A stretch of 64,000 bases of DNA from CAJOIG01 sp963642815 (GTDB taxonomy: Bacteria; Bacillota; Clostridia; Oscillospirales; Oscillospiraceae). Below the pieces are notes generated by a model that had not been told where the DNA came from, did not search any database, and saw only the letters and a list, made by a program, of their open reading frames with translations. The stretch is from assembly GCA_963642815.1 (NCBI GenBank), contig CAVIIB010000001.1, positions 12,351 through 76,350 of the forward strand, read 5' to 3'. Made by a program: the position numbers and the translations under genes. Shown piece after piece: positions 26,074 to 34,964 of this stretch. How positions within the stretch are numbered: the first letter of the stretch is position 1; each line of letters opens with the position of its first letter.

Positions 26074-26343
26074 ATGAAAGCGATCGTAACGGTTTTGGGC
26101 AAGGATCGCGTCGGCATTATCGCCGCCGTGTGTACCCGTCTTGCCGCCGACAATGTGAATATCCTCGACATCAGCCAGACCATCCTGCAAGGGAATTTCA
26201 CGATGGTGATGGCGGTGGAGCTTCCGGCGCAGGGCAAGAGCTTTGCCGCGCTGGGGGACGGCTTGGAGCAGCTTGGGCAGGAGATGGGGCTTTCCATCCG
26301 TATGCAGCGTCAGGACATCTTTGACGCGATGTACACCCTGTAA
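26074..26343 (+). CDS. ACT-domain protein (UPF0237 family)
   Basis: An 89-residue single ACT domain: VTVLGKDRVGIIAAVCTRLA, then NILDISQTIL and FTMVMAVEL. These small regulators bind amino acids or related ligands. ATG 26074 is preceded by AAGGAG. The gene pairs with UPF0210 in many genomes, as here, 9 bases apart; the specific ligand is unknown. Confidence 0.92.
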   Translation: MKAIVTVLGKDRVGIIAAVCTRLAADNVNILDISQTILQGNFTMVMAVELPAQGKSFAALGDGLEQLGQEMGLSIRMQRQDIFDAMYTL

Positions 26344-26352
26344 CGGAGGCGC

Positions 26353-27714
26353 ATGATGCTCAACCAGAGGGAGATTTTAGACACGCTCGACATGATCGAC
26401 CGGCAGCACCTCGATATACGCACCATCACCATGGGCATATCGCTGCTCGACTGCTGCGATGCCGATGCGGCGAGCGCTTGCCGGAAGATATACGACAAAA
26501 TATGCCGCTCGGCGGAGCGGCTCGTTGCCACGGGCGAGGATATTGAGCGCGAGTTCGGTATTCCCATCGTCAACAAGCGCATTTCCGTCACGCCGATGGC
26601 GCTGGTGGCCGGTGCGAGCGAGGCGGAGAGCTATGTCCCGTTTGCGCAGACAATGGACAGAGCCGCCGCGACCTGCGGTGTGGACTTTATCGGTGGCTTC
26701 TCGGCGCTTGTGCAAAAGGGCATGACGCGGGCGGACGAACGCCTCATCCGCTCTATCCCGGAGGCGCTTGCGCAGACGAAGCTCGTCTGCTCGTCCATCA
26801 ATGTCGGCTCTACGCGCAGCGGTATCAACATGGACGCGGTGGCGCTCATGGGGCGCATTATCAAGCAGACGGCGGAGCATACCGCCGCACAGGACGGTCT
26901 TGGCTGCGCCAAGCTGGTCGTGTTCTGCAACGCGGTGGAGGATAACCCCTTTATGGCGGGCGCGTTCCACGGCGTTGGAGAGGCGGAGAAGGTCATCAAC
27001 GTGGGCGTGTCGGGTCCCGGCGTCGTCCACACGGCGTTGCAGGCGGTCAAGGGTGAGCGCTTTGACGTGGTGGCGGAAACGGTGAAAAAGACCGCGTTCC
27101 GCGTCACACGCATGGGACAGCTCGTGGCGCAGGAGGCCAGCCGCCGCTTGGATACGCCTTTCGGAATCGTTGACCTCAGCCTTGCGCCGACCCCCGCCGT
27201 GGGCGACAGCGTGGCGCGTATTCTGGAGGAAATGGGACTGGAGCGCTGCGGCACACATGGCACGACGGCGGCGCTTGCCCTGCTCAACGACGCGGTGAAA
27301 AAGGGCGGCGTGATGGCCTCCTCCTCGGTGGGTGGGCTTTCCGGCGCGTTTATTCCGGTCAGTGAGGACGAGGGCATGATTGCGGCGGCGCGTTCCGGCG
27401 AGCTTTGCATTGACAAGCTCGAGGCCATGACCTGCGTCTGCTCCGTCGGTCTTGACATGATCGCCATTCCGGGCGATACCCCGGCGGAGACGATAGCGGC
27501 CATGATCGCGGACGAGGCGGCCATCGGCATGATCAACAACAAGACCACCGCCGTGCGCGTCCTGCCTACACCGGGCAAAAGGGTGGGGGACACCATCGAG
27601 ATGGGCGGTCTGCTCGGCAGTGCGCCGGTCATGGCGGTGCATTCCGCGTCCAGCGCCGACTTCATCGCCCGTGGCGGTCACATCCCCGCACCCCTGCACA
27701 GTCTGAAAAACTGA
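26353..27714 (+). CDS. UPF0210 (DUF711) family protein
   Basis: A 453-residue cytoplasmic protein of the conserved UPF0210/DUF711 family, sometimes called PFL-like from its fold. Recognisable conserved stretches are FIGGFSALVQKGM, INVGSTRSGINMDAV, GVSGPGVV, and VGGLSGAFIPVSEDEGM. There is no signal or membrane segment. It is adjacent to the ACT-domain protein that commonly accompanies it, suggesting ligand-controlled function, but the reaction is not established. Confidence 0.9.
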   Translation: MMLNQREILDTLDMIDRQHLDIRTITMGISLLDCCDADAASACRKIYDKICRSAERLVATGEDIEREFGIPIVNKRISVTPMALVAGASEAESYVPFAQTMDRAAATCGVDFIGGFSALVQKGMTRADERLIRSIPEALAQTKLVCSSINVGSTRSGINMDAVALMGRIIKQTAEHTAAQDGLGCAKLVVFCNAVEDNPFMAGAFHGVGEAEKVINVGVSGPGVVHTALQAVKGERFDVVAETVKKTAFRVTRMGQLVAQEASRRLDTPFGIVDLSLAPTPAVGDSVARILEEMGLERCGTHGTTAALALLNDAVKKGGVMASSSVGGLSGAFIPVSEDEGMIAAARSGELCIDKLEAMTCVCSVGLDMIAIPGDTPAETIAAMIADEAAIGMINNKTTAVRVLPTPGKRVGDTIEMGGLLGSAPVMAVHSASSADFIARGGHIPAPLHSLKN

Positions 27715-27739
27715 TAAACACTCATATAGGCGCAAAAAA

Positions 27740-27772
27740 CTGCACGGCGGAGATCCGCCGTGCAGCGTTTTT
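27740..27772 (+). terminator. Terminator after the UPF0210 gene
   Basis: CTGCACGGCGG (27740-27750) pairs perfectly with CCGCCGTGCAG (27755-27765), then a T5 run. Confidence 0.85.
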
Positions 27773-27861
27773 ATGGGGGGGTGTGGACTAGATTTATATG
27801 GGGGTGCTTAAATTGAACTGTCATAGAGCGCTGCTTTGTACACAGATATGGCAAGTCAGGT

Positions 27862-27947
27862 TCGCCCGCGGGTGCGGGCGTAAATTCAAAAAAGCCTTGC
27901 CGAAGCAAGACTTTTTTGAATTATGCCGGACGAATTCACTTCGTCCG
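27862..27947. repeat. Three hairpins in tandem between convergent genes
   Basis: A GCCCGC/GCGGGC hairpin near 27864-27879, an 18-bp stem at 27883-27922, and CGGACGA/TCGTCCG near 27928-27948 follow one another. The middle one is a bidirectional terminator for the minus-strand ABC operon; the outer two have no obvious role. Confidence 0.5.
27883..27922 (-). terminator. Bidirectional terminator of the ABC operon
   Basis: Arms 27883-27900 and 27905-27922 pair over nearly all 18 bases (one mismatch) around a CGAA loop, with A and T runs at either side. Confidence 0.75.
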
Positions 27948-27958
27948 AGCAGATTAAA

Positions 27959-29083
27959 TCAGAACTCACCGGTGCCGATGTAGTCGTTGACGTTGTCGGC
28001 GTTGATGTAGATGAGGTCGGTGTAGTGGTAGTACTCGGTGGAGCCGTTGGTGAAGTACTCATACATGGCGACGCAGGTCTCCGCAGCGATGTCGTCGGCG
28101 CGGTTCATGACCGTGAGCTCCATCTTGCCGTCGGCGACAGCCTGGATGGCATCGTTCTGGCCGGTGAAGGAGTAGACCTTGATCTGGTCGGTAAGACCGG
28201 CTTCCTCGATGGCGGCGACAGCACCCATGGTGAGGTCGTCGTCATAGCCGATGACGATGTTGATCTTGTCGCCGTCAGCGGTGATGTGGTTTTCCATGAA
28301 GGCCTTGGCGTCGGTACGGCTGGAGTAGGCGTAGTCAGCCTCAAGCAGGGTGTAGTTGGTGTCGGCAACACCGGCATTGAAGCCGGCCTCGCGGAGCTGG
28401 TAGTCCTTCAGGAAGGGCACGCCGGAGATCTGGACAACCGTGCAGCCGGCGTCGGCGCCGTTGTCCTCAACGACATACTTGGCGATGTCGACAAAGGCCT
28501 GCTCCTGGTCGGGGCCGATGCAGGCGGTCGTGTACTCGCGGCCAGCCTCATCCACGTCCAGAGCGCAGAGGAACAGGGGAACGCCCTCCTCGCTGCAGCG
28601 CTTGGCAACGTCGACCATGGCGGTGGGGTCGCCGCCGAAGACGCAGAGCGCGTCAACATGAGCGTCGATCATCTGGTTGCAGTAGGTGGTCACGTCGTCG
28701 GGGTTGGTCTGGGCATCGAGAGCCTTGACCGTCGCGCCGCATTCCTCAGCCATGCGCTGAAGCTCCGTGCCGACACGACCGCCCCAAGGGGCAGAGGAGT
28801 TGATGGTGACGTAGCCGATGGTCTTGCCGGAGAGGTCAACGCCGGAGATGTCGACGTTGCAGCCGGTCTGAGCGCCGGTGGCACCGGCAGCGCCGGACTG
28901 ACCAGCGGCAGGCTCCTCGGCGGCGGGCTCTTCAGCCTCCGCCTCGGCAGTTGTCTGCTCGGCGGTGGCTTCGGTGGTGGCGGTGTCCTTGGTCTCGGTC
29001 GTGGTCTCGGAGCTGCCGCAGGCGGCCAGAGCGAGCACCATGACGAGCGCAAGGAGCAGTGCAAGAAGTTTGTTGAGTTTCAT
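27959..29083 (-). CDS. Sugar-type ABC transporter substrate-binding lipoprotein
   Basis: A 374-residue extracellular lipoprotein. The signal MKLNKLLALLLALVMVLA ends in lipobox LAAC, followed by a 60-residue Thr/Glu/Ala-rich spacer and a RbsB-like periplasmic-binding fold (IGYVTINSSAPWG, FGGDPTAMVDVAKRC, VVQISGV, IGYDDDLTMGAVAAIEEAG). The frame is open to 29125, but ATG 29083 begins the signal. It is the last gene of the four-gene minus-strand importer. Substrate is probably a pentose, hexose or polyol and cannot be told from sequence. Confidence 0.92.
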   Translation of the reverse strand: MKLNKLLALLLALVMVLALAACGSSETTTETKDTATTEATAEQTTAEAEAEEPAAEEPAAGQSGAAGATGAQTGCNVDISGVDLSGKTIGYVTINSSAPWGGRVGTELQRMAEECGATVKALDAQTNPDDVTTYCNQMIDAHVDALCVFGGDPTAMVDVAKRCSEEGVPLFLCALDVDEAGREYTTACIGPDQEQAFVDIAKYVVEDNGADAGCTVVQISGVPFLKDYQLREAGFNAGVADTNYTLLEADYAYSSRTDAKAFMENHITADGDKINIVIGYDDDLTMGAVAAIEEAGLTDQIKVYSFTGQNDAIQAVADGKMELTVMNRADDIAAETCVAMYEYFTNGSTEYYHYTDLIYINADNVNDYIGTGEF

Positions 29084-29142
29084 GCTTTTTCGATTCCTTT
29101 CAAAAAATTCTATGATAGTCTGCAATGCAGCTTATCAACGTG

Positions 29143-30144
29143 TTAGTCGACCGCCTTGTTGCTCGTGAAGCGGTCAATGATGAGGACGACGATCAGCAGT
29201 ATGCCGGTGATGAGGTTGACCATCGAGGCGCTGAGAAAGAGGGAGGTCATGATCTGCGAGATGGCACGCATGATGAGAACGCCGAGGACAACATGGATGG
29301 CGCTGCCCTTGCCGCCCGTCATTTTGATACCGCCGATAACGCAGCAGCTGATGGTCAATGTGGCAAGGCTGTTGCCCTGCGTGTAGATGGCGTAGCCCGC
29401 GCTCGACACCATGAAGAAGCCGCTGACAGCGGAGAGTATACCACAAAGGATATAGGCCGTCCAGACGGTTTTTTTCACGCTGATACCGGCAAAGGCGGCG
29501 GCCTCCGGGTTATCGCCGACGACATAGAGCGCGTTGCCGAAGCGGGTCTTATACATCCACAGAAACACGGCGGCGACGATGACCACAAAGATGATCAGCG
29601 TCGGTGTCAGCCACTTCATCCCGCCGATGCTCGTCTGTGCGGCGAGCTTCACGATGTTGGCATCCTCCGGCGGGAAGGAGCTCTTGGCATAGTAGAACAC
29701 CGCGCCTTGGAAGGCGTAGTTTGCGGCGATGGTCGCGATGAGCGAGGGAACGCCGATCTTGGCAATGAAGAAGCCGTTGATGACACCGGTGATAACGCCG
29801 GAGAGGATGGCGGACAGAATACCGACCACCAGAGAGAGGACGGGGTCGCCCGAAGCCTGATAGACGGCGTTGAAGCCGAGAACGGAGGCGACACCGGCGA
29901 GACCGGCTTGGAATCCGGCGGAGAGGTCGATGTTGCCGGTTATCATGACGATGCCGAGACCGAGGCAGACGGGGCCGTACATCGCCGTGTAGCGCAGGAC
30001 GTTATAGAAGCTGTTTTTGTAGCTGTCTATAAAGATGAATGCGACCAGCAGCACAACGGTGAGGATAAGAACAGCGTTATTATCCTTGATACGGCGCATA
30101 TTGCGGGTTTTCCGCATCTGCTCCAGATTCATTTTTTCTTCCAT
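29143..30144 (-). CDS. ABC transporter permease, RbsC-like
   Basis: A 333-residue membrane protein with about nine hydrophobic segments and the RbsC-family loop GNIDLSAGFQAG plus the EAA-like stretch GDNPEAAAFAGISVKK. A strong AAGGAGG precedes ATG 30144. Its start overlaps the end of the upstream permease gene by 16 bases, so the two are coupled and probably form a heterodimeric channel. Confidence 0.93.
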   Translation of the reverse strand: MEEKMNLEQMRKTRNMRRIKDNNAVLILTVVLLVAFIFIDSYKNSFYNVLRYTAMYGPVCLGLGIVMITGNIDLSAGFQAGLAGVASVLGFNAVYQASGDPVLSLVVGILSAILSGVITGVINGFFIAKIGVPSLIATIAANYAFQGAVFYYAKSSFPPEDANIVKLAAQTSIGGMKWLTPTLIIFVVIVAAVFLWMYKTRFGNALYVVGDNPEAAAFAGISVKKTVWTAYILCGILSAVSGFFMVSSAGYAIYTQGNSLATLTISCCVIGGIKMTGGKGSAIHVVLGVLIMRAISQIMTSLFLSASMVNLITGILLIVVLIIDRFTSNKAVD

Positions 30145-31157
30145 AGCTTGACCTCCTTACCCTTGAGAACATCGAGGGACAGTGCGAACAGCATGATAAG
30201 ACCCATGACGACCCATTGCAGATACTGCGACAGGTTGAGGCTGGTGAAGCCGGCGGACAGAACGCCATAGAACATAATACCGACGACCGTACCCCAGACA
30301 GAGCCCTTGCCACCGTTGATGGCGCAGCCGCCGAGCACGACGCAGAGGATGACCTCCATTTCCTTGCCGGAGGCGGCCTGCGGGTTGGAGCTTAGAGAGT
30401 TCGCCATCATAATGACAGCGGACAGACCGACGCAAGCGCCGGTGATGACGTAGGCGATGGTAATGCTGCGCTTATAGCGTATGCCGGAGAAGCGGGCGAC
30501 GATGGGGTTCGCGCCGATGGCGTAGAGCTGCTGACCATAGACCGTGCGGCTTAGCAGCAGACCGAGCACGACAGCCACGAGCACAAACCAGACGATGAGG
30601 ATGTGGATGGGACCGAAGCTCGCCTTGCCGAGCGCTTGGAACGCCGCGCTACAGCTCGACGGGATGACGAGGACTGTACCGGCGGAGACGATGAGCGCCA
30701 GCGCACTGTAGATGGAGCTTGCGCCGAGCGTTGTGATGAAGCTGTTGAGGCGCAGATAGTTGACCAGAGCGCCGTTGAACAGACCGCAGAGAGCGCCGAG
30801 ACCGATGGTTAGAACGAGTGTGACGACCATGTTGTCGGTGTTCATCATGATGATGGCACAGAAGCTGCAGAGGAAGGTCAGCATATTGCCGACGGAGAGG
30901 TCGATGTTGCCGGTGAGCATGACGAGCGTCAGACCAAAGGCGATAATGCCGATGTAGACGTTCTGGCGCAGTATCATCATGAGGTTGCTGGGGGTCATGA
31001 AGATAAGACCGCTGCTGCCGGGGGTGCGGAGCTGGAGAATGATCTCAAAGAGGACGATGGCCGCGACAAGTCCCAGAATGACGGTCGAGGCGTCGAGAGA
31101 GAGGAACTTTTTCCAGTAGTAGGAGAGACCCTTCTTCTCCGTGGTCGCTTCATTCAT
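30129..31157 (-). CDS. ABC transporter permease, RbsC-like (second)
   Basis: A 342-residue polytopic permease with GNIDLSVGNMLTF and the coupling loop GANPIVARFSGIRYKR. The frame is open to 31232, but MNEATTEKKG at 31157 gives a normal length and overlaps the ATPase gene by 8 bases. It is paralogous to the downstream permease, and two different permeases in one sugar importer are common in Clostridia. Confidence 0.92.
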   Translation of the reverse strand: MNEATTEKKGLSYYWKKFLSLDASTVILGLVAAIVLFEIILQLRTPGSSGLIFMTPSNLMMILRQNVYIGIIAFGLTLVMLTGNIDLSVGNMLTFLCSFCAIIMMNTDNMVVTLVLTIGLGALCGLFNGALVNYLRLNSFITTLGASSIYSALALIVSAGTVLVIPSSCSAAFQALGKASFGPIHILIVWFVLVAVVLGLLLSRTVYGQQLYAIGANPIVARFSGIRYKRSITIAYVITGACVGLSAVIMMANSLSSNPQAASGKEMEVILCVVLGGCAINGGKGSVWGTVVGIMFYGVLSAGFTSLNLSQYLQWVVMGLIMLFALSLDVLKGKEVKLWKKK

Positions 31158-32700
31158 TGACAGCCGCCTCCTTTCCAATCTGGGTCGGGCTTTTGAAGCT
31201 GCCGCCAAGGGCTTTCGTGAGTATCTCCTCACGGGTCAGGGACGGCGTAATGTCGAGCTGGGCGGTCTTTTTGCCCTCGAAGATGGTCACGACGCTGTCA
31301 CACACGCCCATGATCTCCTCGACCTCGCTCGATACAACGATGATGGCCATGCCCTTTTTGGCAAGGTCGGACAAAAGACCGTAAATCTCGGACTTAGAGC
31401 CGACGTCAATGCCGCGGGTCGGCTCGTCCACGATCAGCACCTTTGGGTCCATCATCAGCCACTTGGCCACAACGACCTTCTGCTGGTTGCCGCCGGAGAG
31501 ATTGCCGACAAGCTGGCGCAGCCCCGGCGTTTTGATGGAGATGGCCTTGACGTATTCCTCGGCAGCTTTGCGCTGGGCGGCACGGTCAACAAAGCCGAGA
31601 CGCGCCAAGAACGGCAGACGCACGAGGGTCATATTCAGCAGGATGGACAGCCGGAGGGCAAGACCCTCCTTCTTTCGGTCCTCCGTGCAGAAGCCGATAC
31701 CGGCGCGGATGGCCTTGACCGGATCACCGCCGTGGAGCCTTTTGCCGTCGACGATGACCTCACCGGCGTCGTATTTGTCGACGCCGAATATGGCACGCAT
31801 AATCTCGCTGCGTCCCGCGCCGACCAGACCGAAGAAGCCCACGACCTCGCCCTTGCGGACGGAGAAGGACACGTCCTCAAAAACACCCTTGCGCGTGAGG
31901 TTCTTGACCTCAAGCATGGTGTCCGTGATCTCGGCAGGCTCCTTCAGATAGAGGTTTTCGAGCGGACGACCGATCATGCTGGCGACAAGCTGCTCCTGCG
32001 TGAACTCGCTCTTGTTCTTGCTCACGATGTTCTGACCGTCGCGGATGACCGTGATACGGTCGGCAAGCTCCATGACCTCGTCGAGCTTGTGGCTGATGTA
32101 GACGATGGCGACGTTATCGTCGCGGAGCATTTTGATGAGCTTGAACAGCGTTTCCGTCTCCGCCTCAGACAGGGAGGAGGTCGGCTCGTCCATGATGATG
32201 AGCTTGGCGCGGCGGGTCAGGGCGCGTCCTATTTCGATCATCTGCTGCTGACCGACGGAGAGGTCTCCGGCGGGCATATGGGGGTCAAGATGCAGCCCTA
32301 TGTAGTCGTTGAGTATCTCCGCCGTGTCATGGTAGAGCTTTTTCAGATCGAGAACATCACCGTGCTTGCAGGGGAGGTTGCCGAGAAAGACGTTCTTGGC
32401 AAGGTCAAGCTGCGGCGCGATGGTCAGCTCCTGATAGATGCAGGCAATGCCATGCTGCATAGCGTCGCTGGTGGAGGAGAAGTGGACGGTCTCGCCGTTC
32501 ACCAGAATCTCACCGCTGTCCGCCGTATGTGCGCCGGTAATGACCTTGATCAGCGTGGATTTTCCCGCGCCGTTTTCTCCGCAGAGGGCGTGAACCTCGC
32601 CGGGGTAGACGTCAAAGCTGACGTCCGAGAGCGCGATCACGCCGGGGAAGGTCTTGGTGATGTGCTTTAACTCGATCAGGGGCGTTCCTTTTTCGCCCAT
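31150..32700 (-). CDS. Sugar ABC transporter ATP-binding protein, RbsA-like
   Basis: A 516-residue tandem ATPase. The first cassette has Walker A GENGAGKST, signature LSVGQQQ and Walker B IIMDEPTSSL. The second has a degenerate Walker A GLVGAGRSE, an intact LSGGNQQK signature and VLIVDEPTRGID, as in RbsA and related sugar ATPases. It is the first gene of the operon, preceded by GAGGTGATCTC and promoter 32762-32790. Confidence 0.95.
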   Translation of the reverse strand: MGEKGTPLIELKHITKTFPGVIALSDVSFDVYPGEVHALCGENGAGKSTLIKVITGAHTADSGEILVNGETVHFSSTSDAMQHGIACIYQELTIAPQLDLAKNVFLGNLPCKHGDVLDLKKLYHDTAEILNDYIGLHLDPHMPAGDLSVGQQQMIEIGRALTRRAKLIIMDEPTSSLSEAETETLFKLIKMLRDDNVAIVYISHKLDEVMELADRITVIRDGQNIVSKNKSEFTQEQLVASMIGRPLENLYLKEPAEITDTMLEVKNLTRKGVFEDVSFSVRKGEVVGFFGLVGAGRSEIMRAIFGVDKYDAGEVIVDGKRLHGGDPVKAIRAGIGFCTEDRKKEGLALRLSILLNMTLVRLPFLARLGFVDRAAQRKAAEEYVKAISIKTPGLRQLVGNLSGGNQQKVVVAKWLMMDPKVLIVDEPTRGIDVGSKSEIYGLLSDLAKKGMAIIVVSSEVEEIMGVCDSVVTIFEGKKTAQLDITPSLTREEILTKALGGSFKSPTQIGKEAAVNE

Positions 32701-32761
32701 GAGATCACCTCGCTGTTTCTAAAGAGAGTGTGCCGCCGGAAAGACGGCTTATAACAATGTA

Positions 32762-32790
32762 AATATAGCACTAAAACAGACGTTTTTCAA
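32762..32790 (-). promoter_or_regulatory. Promoter of the ABC importer operon (minus strand)
   Basis: On the minus strand TTGAAA (32790-32785), 17-base spacer, TATATT (32767-32762), about 60 bases before the ATPase start. Confidence 0.65.
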
Positions 32791-32844
32791 TCCGTTTTTT
32801 GTACGTTATTTAAAAAACAAGCCGCTATCTACAAGGCGACAAAA

Positions 32845-33345
32845 TCATGGTGTAAGCTCGATAATCTGCTTGCCTGTCCGCATGGCGTAGAGCATGGTGC
32901 TTTGCGTACCGCCCGCATCGCCGCCGTATACGGCGATAAGCACGTCCGCGTGGTCGACCATATAGCGGTTGCGATCCATCATGCAGTCCGGCGTATAACT
33001 GTGGTGCAGCACCGTCCGCGTGTCACATTCCTCCGCCAGACGGAAATAGCGCTGGCGGGCGGGTGCGTCCCAGCGCTCCGACTGTCCCTCGTAGGGTATG
33101 GCGGCCTCCAGCGTAATGTCCGATCTCTCGGCGCGAAGCGCGACGACGGCCTCACCAAAATAGAGGTCGCAGCCGGTCGCCATCCCGCAGATAAAGTGGC
33201 GGCAGCCGCTTTCATATAATGAGAGGAGAATGTCCGAAAGACGCTGCTTGAGCGCAAGGCAGCGCGGGTCGCTCTCGTCATAGCCCCACGGGAGCTTTTC
33301 GGCGCGGTGGCCGGTGAGGCAGCAGCTTTTGACGGTGAGTTCCAT
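32845..33345 (-). CDS. SLOG-family protein (DUF1273/YpsA-like)
   Basis: A 166-residue Rossmann-type protein. The SLOG features are seen in CCLTGHR near the N-terminus, HFICGMATGCDLYFGEAV, and the C-terminal DVLIAVYGGDAGGTQSTM. Related proteins bind nucleotides such as ADP-ribose derivatives. The frame is open to 33600, but the region before 33345 encodes only shadow sequence across the riboswitch promoter, and ATG 33345 has ACGGAG upstream. It is divergent from ribU. No function can be assigned. Confidence 0.85.
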   Translation of the reverse strand: MELTVKSCCLTGHRAEKLPWGYDESDPRCLALKQRLSDILLSLYESGCRHFICGMATGCDLYFGEAVVALRAERSDITLEAAIPYEGQSERWDAPARQRYFRLAEECDTRTVLHHSYTPDCMMDRNRYMVDHADVLIAVYGGDAGGTQSTMLYAMRTGKQIIELTP

Positions 33346-33374
33346 AAAAATGCTCCGTTTCAAGATAATTTTTA

Positions 33375-33402
33375 TTGCATTTGACGTTCGACGTGGTATA
33401 AT
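33375..33402 (+). promoter_or_regulatory. Promoter of the FMN riboswitch/ribU transcript
   Basis: TTGCAT at 33375-33380, 16-base spacer, perfect TATAAT at 33397-33402. Transcription would begin just before the aptamer. Confidence 0.65.
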
Positions 33403-33410
33403 AAAAGAGT

Positions 33411-33516
33411 CTTCAGGGCGGGGTGAAAGTCCCCACCGGCGGTAAAGCCCGCGAGCGCGAAAGCGTTGAGCCGTTGAAACTACGGCGCCGACAGTGAAAG
33501 TCTGGATGGAAGAAGG
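33411..33516 (+). ncRNA. FMN riboswitch (RFN element)
   Basis: The conserved RFN core is present in order: AGGGCGGGGTGAAAGTCC, CACCGGCGGT, AGCCCGCGAGC, a variable arm, GCCGACAGTGAAAGTC and GGATGGAAGAAGG. It precedes an FMN-family importer gene and is followed by a terminator at 33543-33571, so FMN would turn ribU off by termination. Confidence 0.96.
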
Positions 33517-33542
33517 CGACGGCTTTTGCCGTTTGTCGCGTT

Positions 33543-33574
33543 GCGCCCGGAGTATGTCCGGGTGCTTTTTTATT
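33543..33574 (+). terminator. Riboswitch-controlled terminator
   Basis: GCGCCCGGA (33543-33551) pairs with TCCGGGTGC (33557-33565, one G-U), followed by a T6 run. It is the expression platform of the FMN riboswitch. Confidence 0.85.
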
Positions 33575-33590
33575 GTACAGGAGGTTTCCC

Positions 33591-34160
33591 ATGAACACAA
33601 GAAAAATCACATCCATGGCGGCACTGGCCGCTCTTTCCGTGGTGCTGGTGGCGCTTGTCCATATTCCCATGCCCGCGCCTATCTCGTTCCTCGAATATGA
33701 CCCGGCGGATATTCCCATCCTCATCTGCGGCTTCGCCTTTGGACCGGTGGCAGGGCTTGTCGTGACGCTCATCGCCGCGCTCATACAGGGTCTTACCGTG
33801 AGCGCCCAGAGCGGCATATACGGCATTATTATGCACATCCTCGCCACGGGCGCGTATACGCTCACCTCGGCGACCATCTACACCCACAGCAAGAGCAAGA
33901 AAACGGCGGCGCTCTCGCTTGTCATCGGCTCGCTCGTCATGGCGGCGGTCATGTTCGGCGCGAATCTGCTCGTCACGCCGTATTTCATGCTGGGCGCGGT
34001 CAATGCCCAGACGGTCGGAACGGTGCTCTCGCTCATGCCGTACATTCTCGCCTTTAACTTCGGCAAGGCGCTGCTAAACGGTCTTGTCACCTTCCTTGTC
34101 TACAAGCGCGTCTCGCCGCTGCTGCACTGGGAGAAGAAAAGCAGCATGAGCGCCGCATAA
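33591..34160 (+). CDS. ribU: Riboflavin ECF transporter S component
   Basis: A 189-residue integral membrane substrate-binding subunit of the ECF family, with six hydrophobic segments, the conserved EYDPADIPILICGFAFGPVAG segment near the N-terminus and the C-terminal KRVSPLLH. Riboflavin enters with the shared ECF ATPases and EcfT, not present here. ATG 33591 follows CAGGAGG. The FMN riboswitch immediately upstream supports both the identity and the feedback control. Confidence 0.95.
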   Translation: MNTRKITSMAALAALSVVLVALVHIPMPAPISFLEYDPADIPILICGFAFGPVAGLVVTLIAALIQGLTVSAQSGIYGIIMHILATGAYTLTSATIYTHSKSKKTAALSLVIGSLVMAAVMFGANLLVTPYFMLGAVNAQTVGTVLSLMPYILAFNFGKALLNGLVTFLVYKRVSPLLHWEKKSSMSAA

Positions 34161-34186
34161 ACGGCATAAGCCCGGAAGACACACCA

Positions 34187-34215
34187 CGCCCCATCCACGC
34201 ACGGATGGGGCGTTT
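34187..34215 (+). terminator. Terminator after ribU
   Basis: CGCCCCATCC (34187-34196) pairs perfectly with GGATGGGGCG (34203-34212), followed by TTTT. Confidence 0.85.
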
Positions 34216-34223
34216 TCTCTGCC

Positions 34224-34252
34224 TTGCCAGCGGCGATGGGATGGGGTATAAT
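34224..34252 (+). promoter_or_regulatory. Promoter of the two-component genes
   Basis: TTGCCA at 34224-34229, 17-base spacer, TATAAT at 34247-34252. Confidence 0.65.
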
Positions 34253-34280
34253 GGGCAAAAAACGGAGGGAGGCGTGACAG

Positions 34281-34964
34281 ATGTACAAGCTGCTGCTGGT
34301 GGAGGACGACGCGGGTATCGCCATGTCGGTGCAGGCGCTGGCGGAGGCGTGGGGCTTTTCGGTGTGTATCCCGCCGGATCTCCGCCATGTCATGGAGGCG
34401 TTTGACCGCTTTGAGCCGCATATCGTGCTGCTTGACATCAAGCTCCCGTTTTATGACGGCTATCACTGGTGCCGCGAGATACGGCAGAGAGGGCGCACAC
34501 CCATCATCTTCATCTCCTCGGCCTCCGACAGCATGAACATCGTCATGGCCGTGAACATGGGCGCGGACGATTTTATTGCCAAGCCCTTTGACGGCTCCGT
34601 GCTGATGGCGAAGATACAGGCGCTGCTCCGCCGCAGCTACGATTTTGCGGAGGCTGCGCCGACGCTCTGCTGTGGGGATGTGGTGCTCGACACCGGCGAG
34701 CAATCGCTGCTGTATCATGGCGAGCGCCTGACCCTAACGAAGAACGAATACCGCATACTTCTCAGCCTCATGGAGAACAAGGGGCGCGTCGTCAGCCGTG
34801 AGCGGCTCATGGAGCGGCTGTGGCAGACGGACAGCTTTGTGGACGAAAACACGCTGACGGTCAATGTGAATCGTCTGCGGAAAAAGCTCGGCACGCTGGG
34901 GCTGTCCGACCTCATCGTCACGCGCATCGGCGCGGGCTATATCATCGGACAGGAGGGCGAATGA
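34281..34964 (+). CDS. OmpR-family response regulator, BceR-like
   Basis: A 227-residue regulator. The receiver has acidic pocket VEDD, phospho-acceptor Asp52 in VLLDIKLP and Lys in AKPFDG. A winged-helix DNA-binding domain (LTKNEYRILLSLMENKGRVVSRERLMERLW, VDENTLTVNVNRLRKKL) follows. It lies immediately before a short histidine kinase and a two-gene ABC transporter, which is the standard order of Bce-type peptide-antibiotic detoxification modules. It probably binds the TTACA-N4-TGTAA site upstream of the transporter. Confidence 0.94.
   Translation: MYKLLLVEDDAGIAMSVQALAEAWGFSVCIPPDLRHVMEAFDRFEPHIVLLDIKLPFYDGYHWCREIRQRGRTPIIFISSASDSMNIVMAVNMGADDFIAKPFDGSVLMAKIQALLRRSYDFAEAAPTLCCGDVVLDTGEQSLLYHGERLTLTKNEYRILLSLMENKGRVVSRERLMERLWQTDSFVDENTLTVNVNRLRKKLGTLGLSDLIVTRIGAGYIIGQEGE

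Noticed and set aside
27923..29146. 407-residue open frame on the plus strand opposite the substrate-binding lipoprotein
   Set aside because: Glycine/valine-rich mirror sequence with no motif; the minus-strand gene has a lipobox and family fold.
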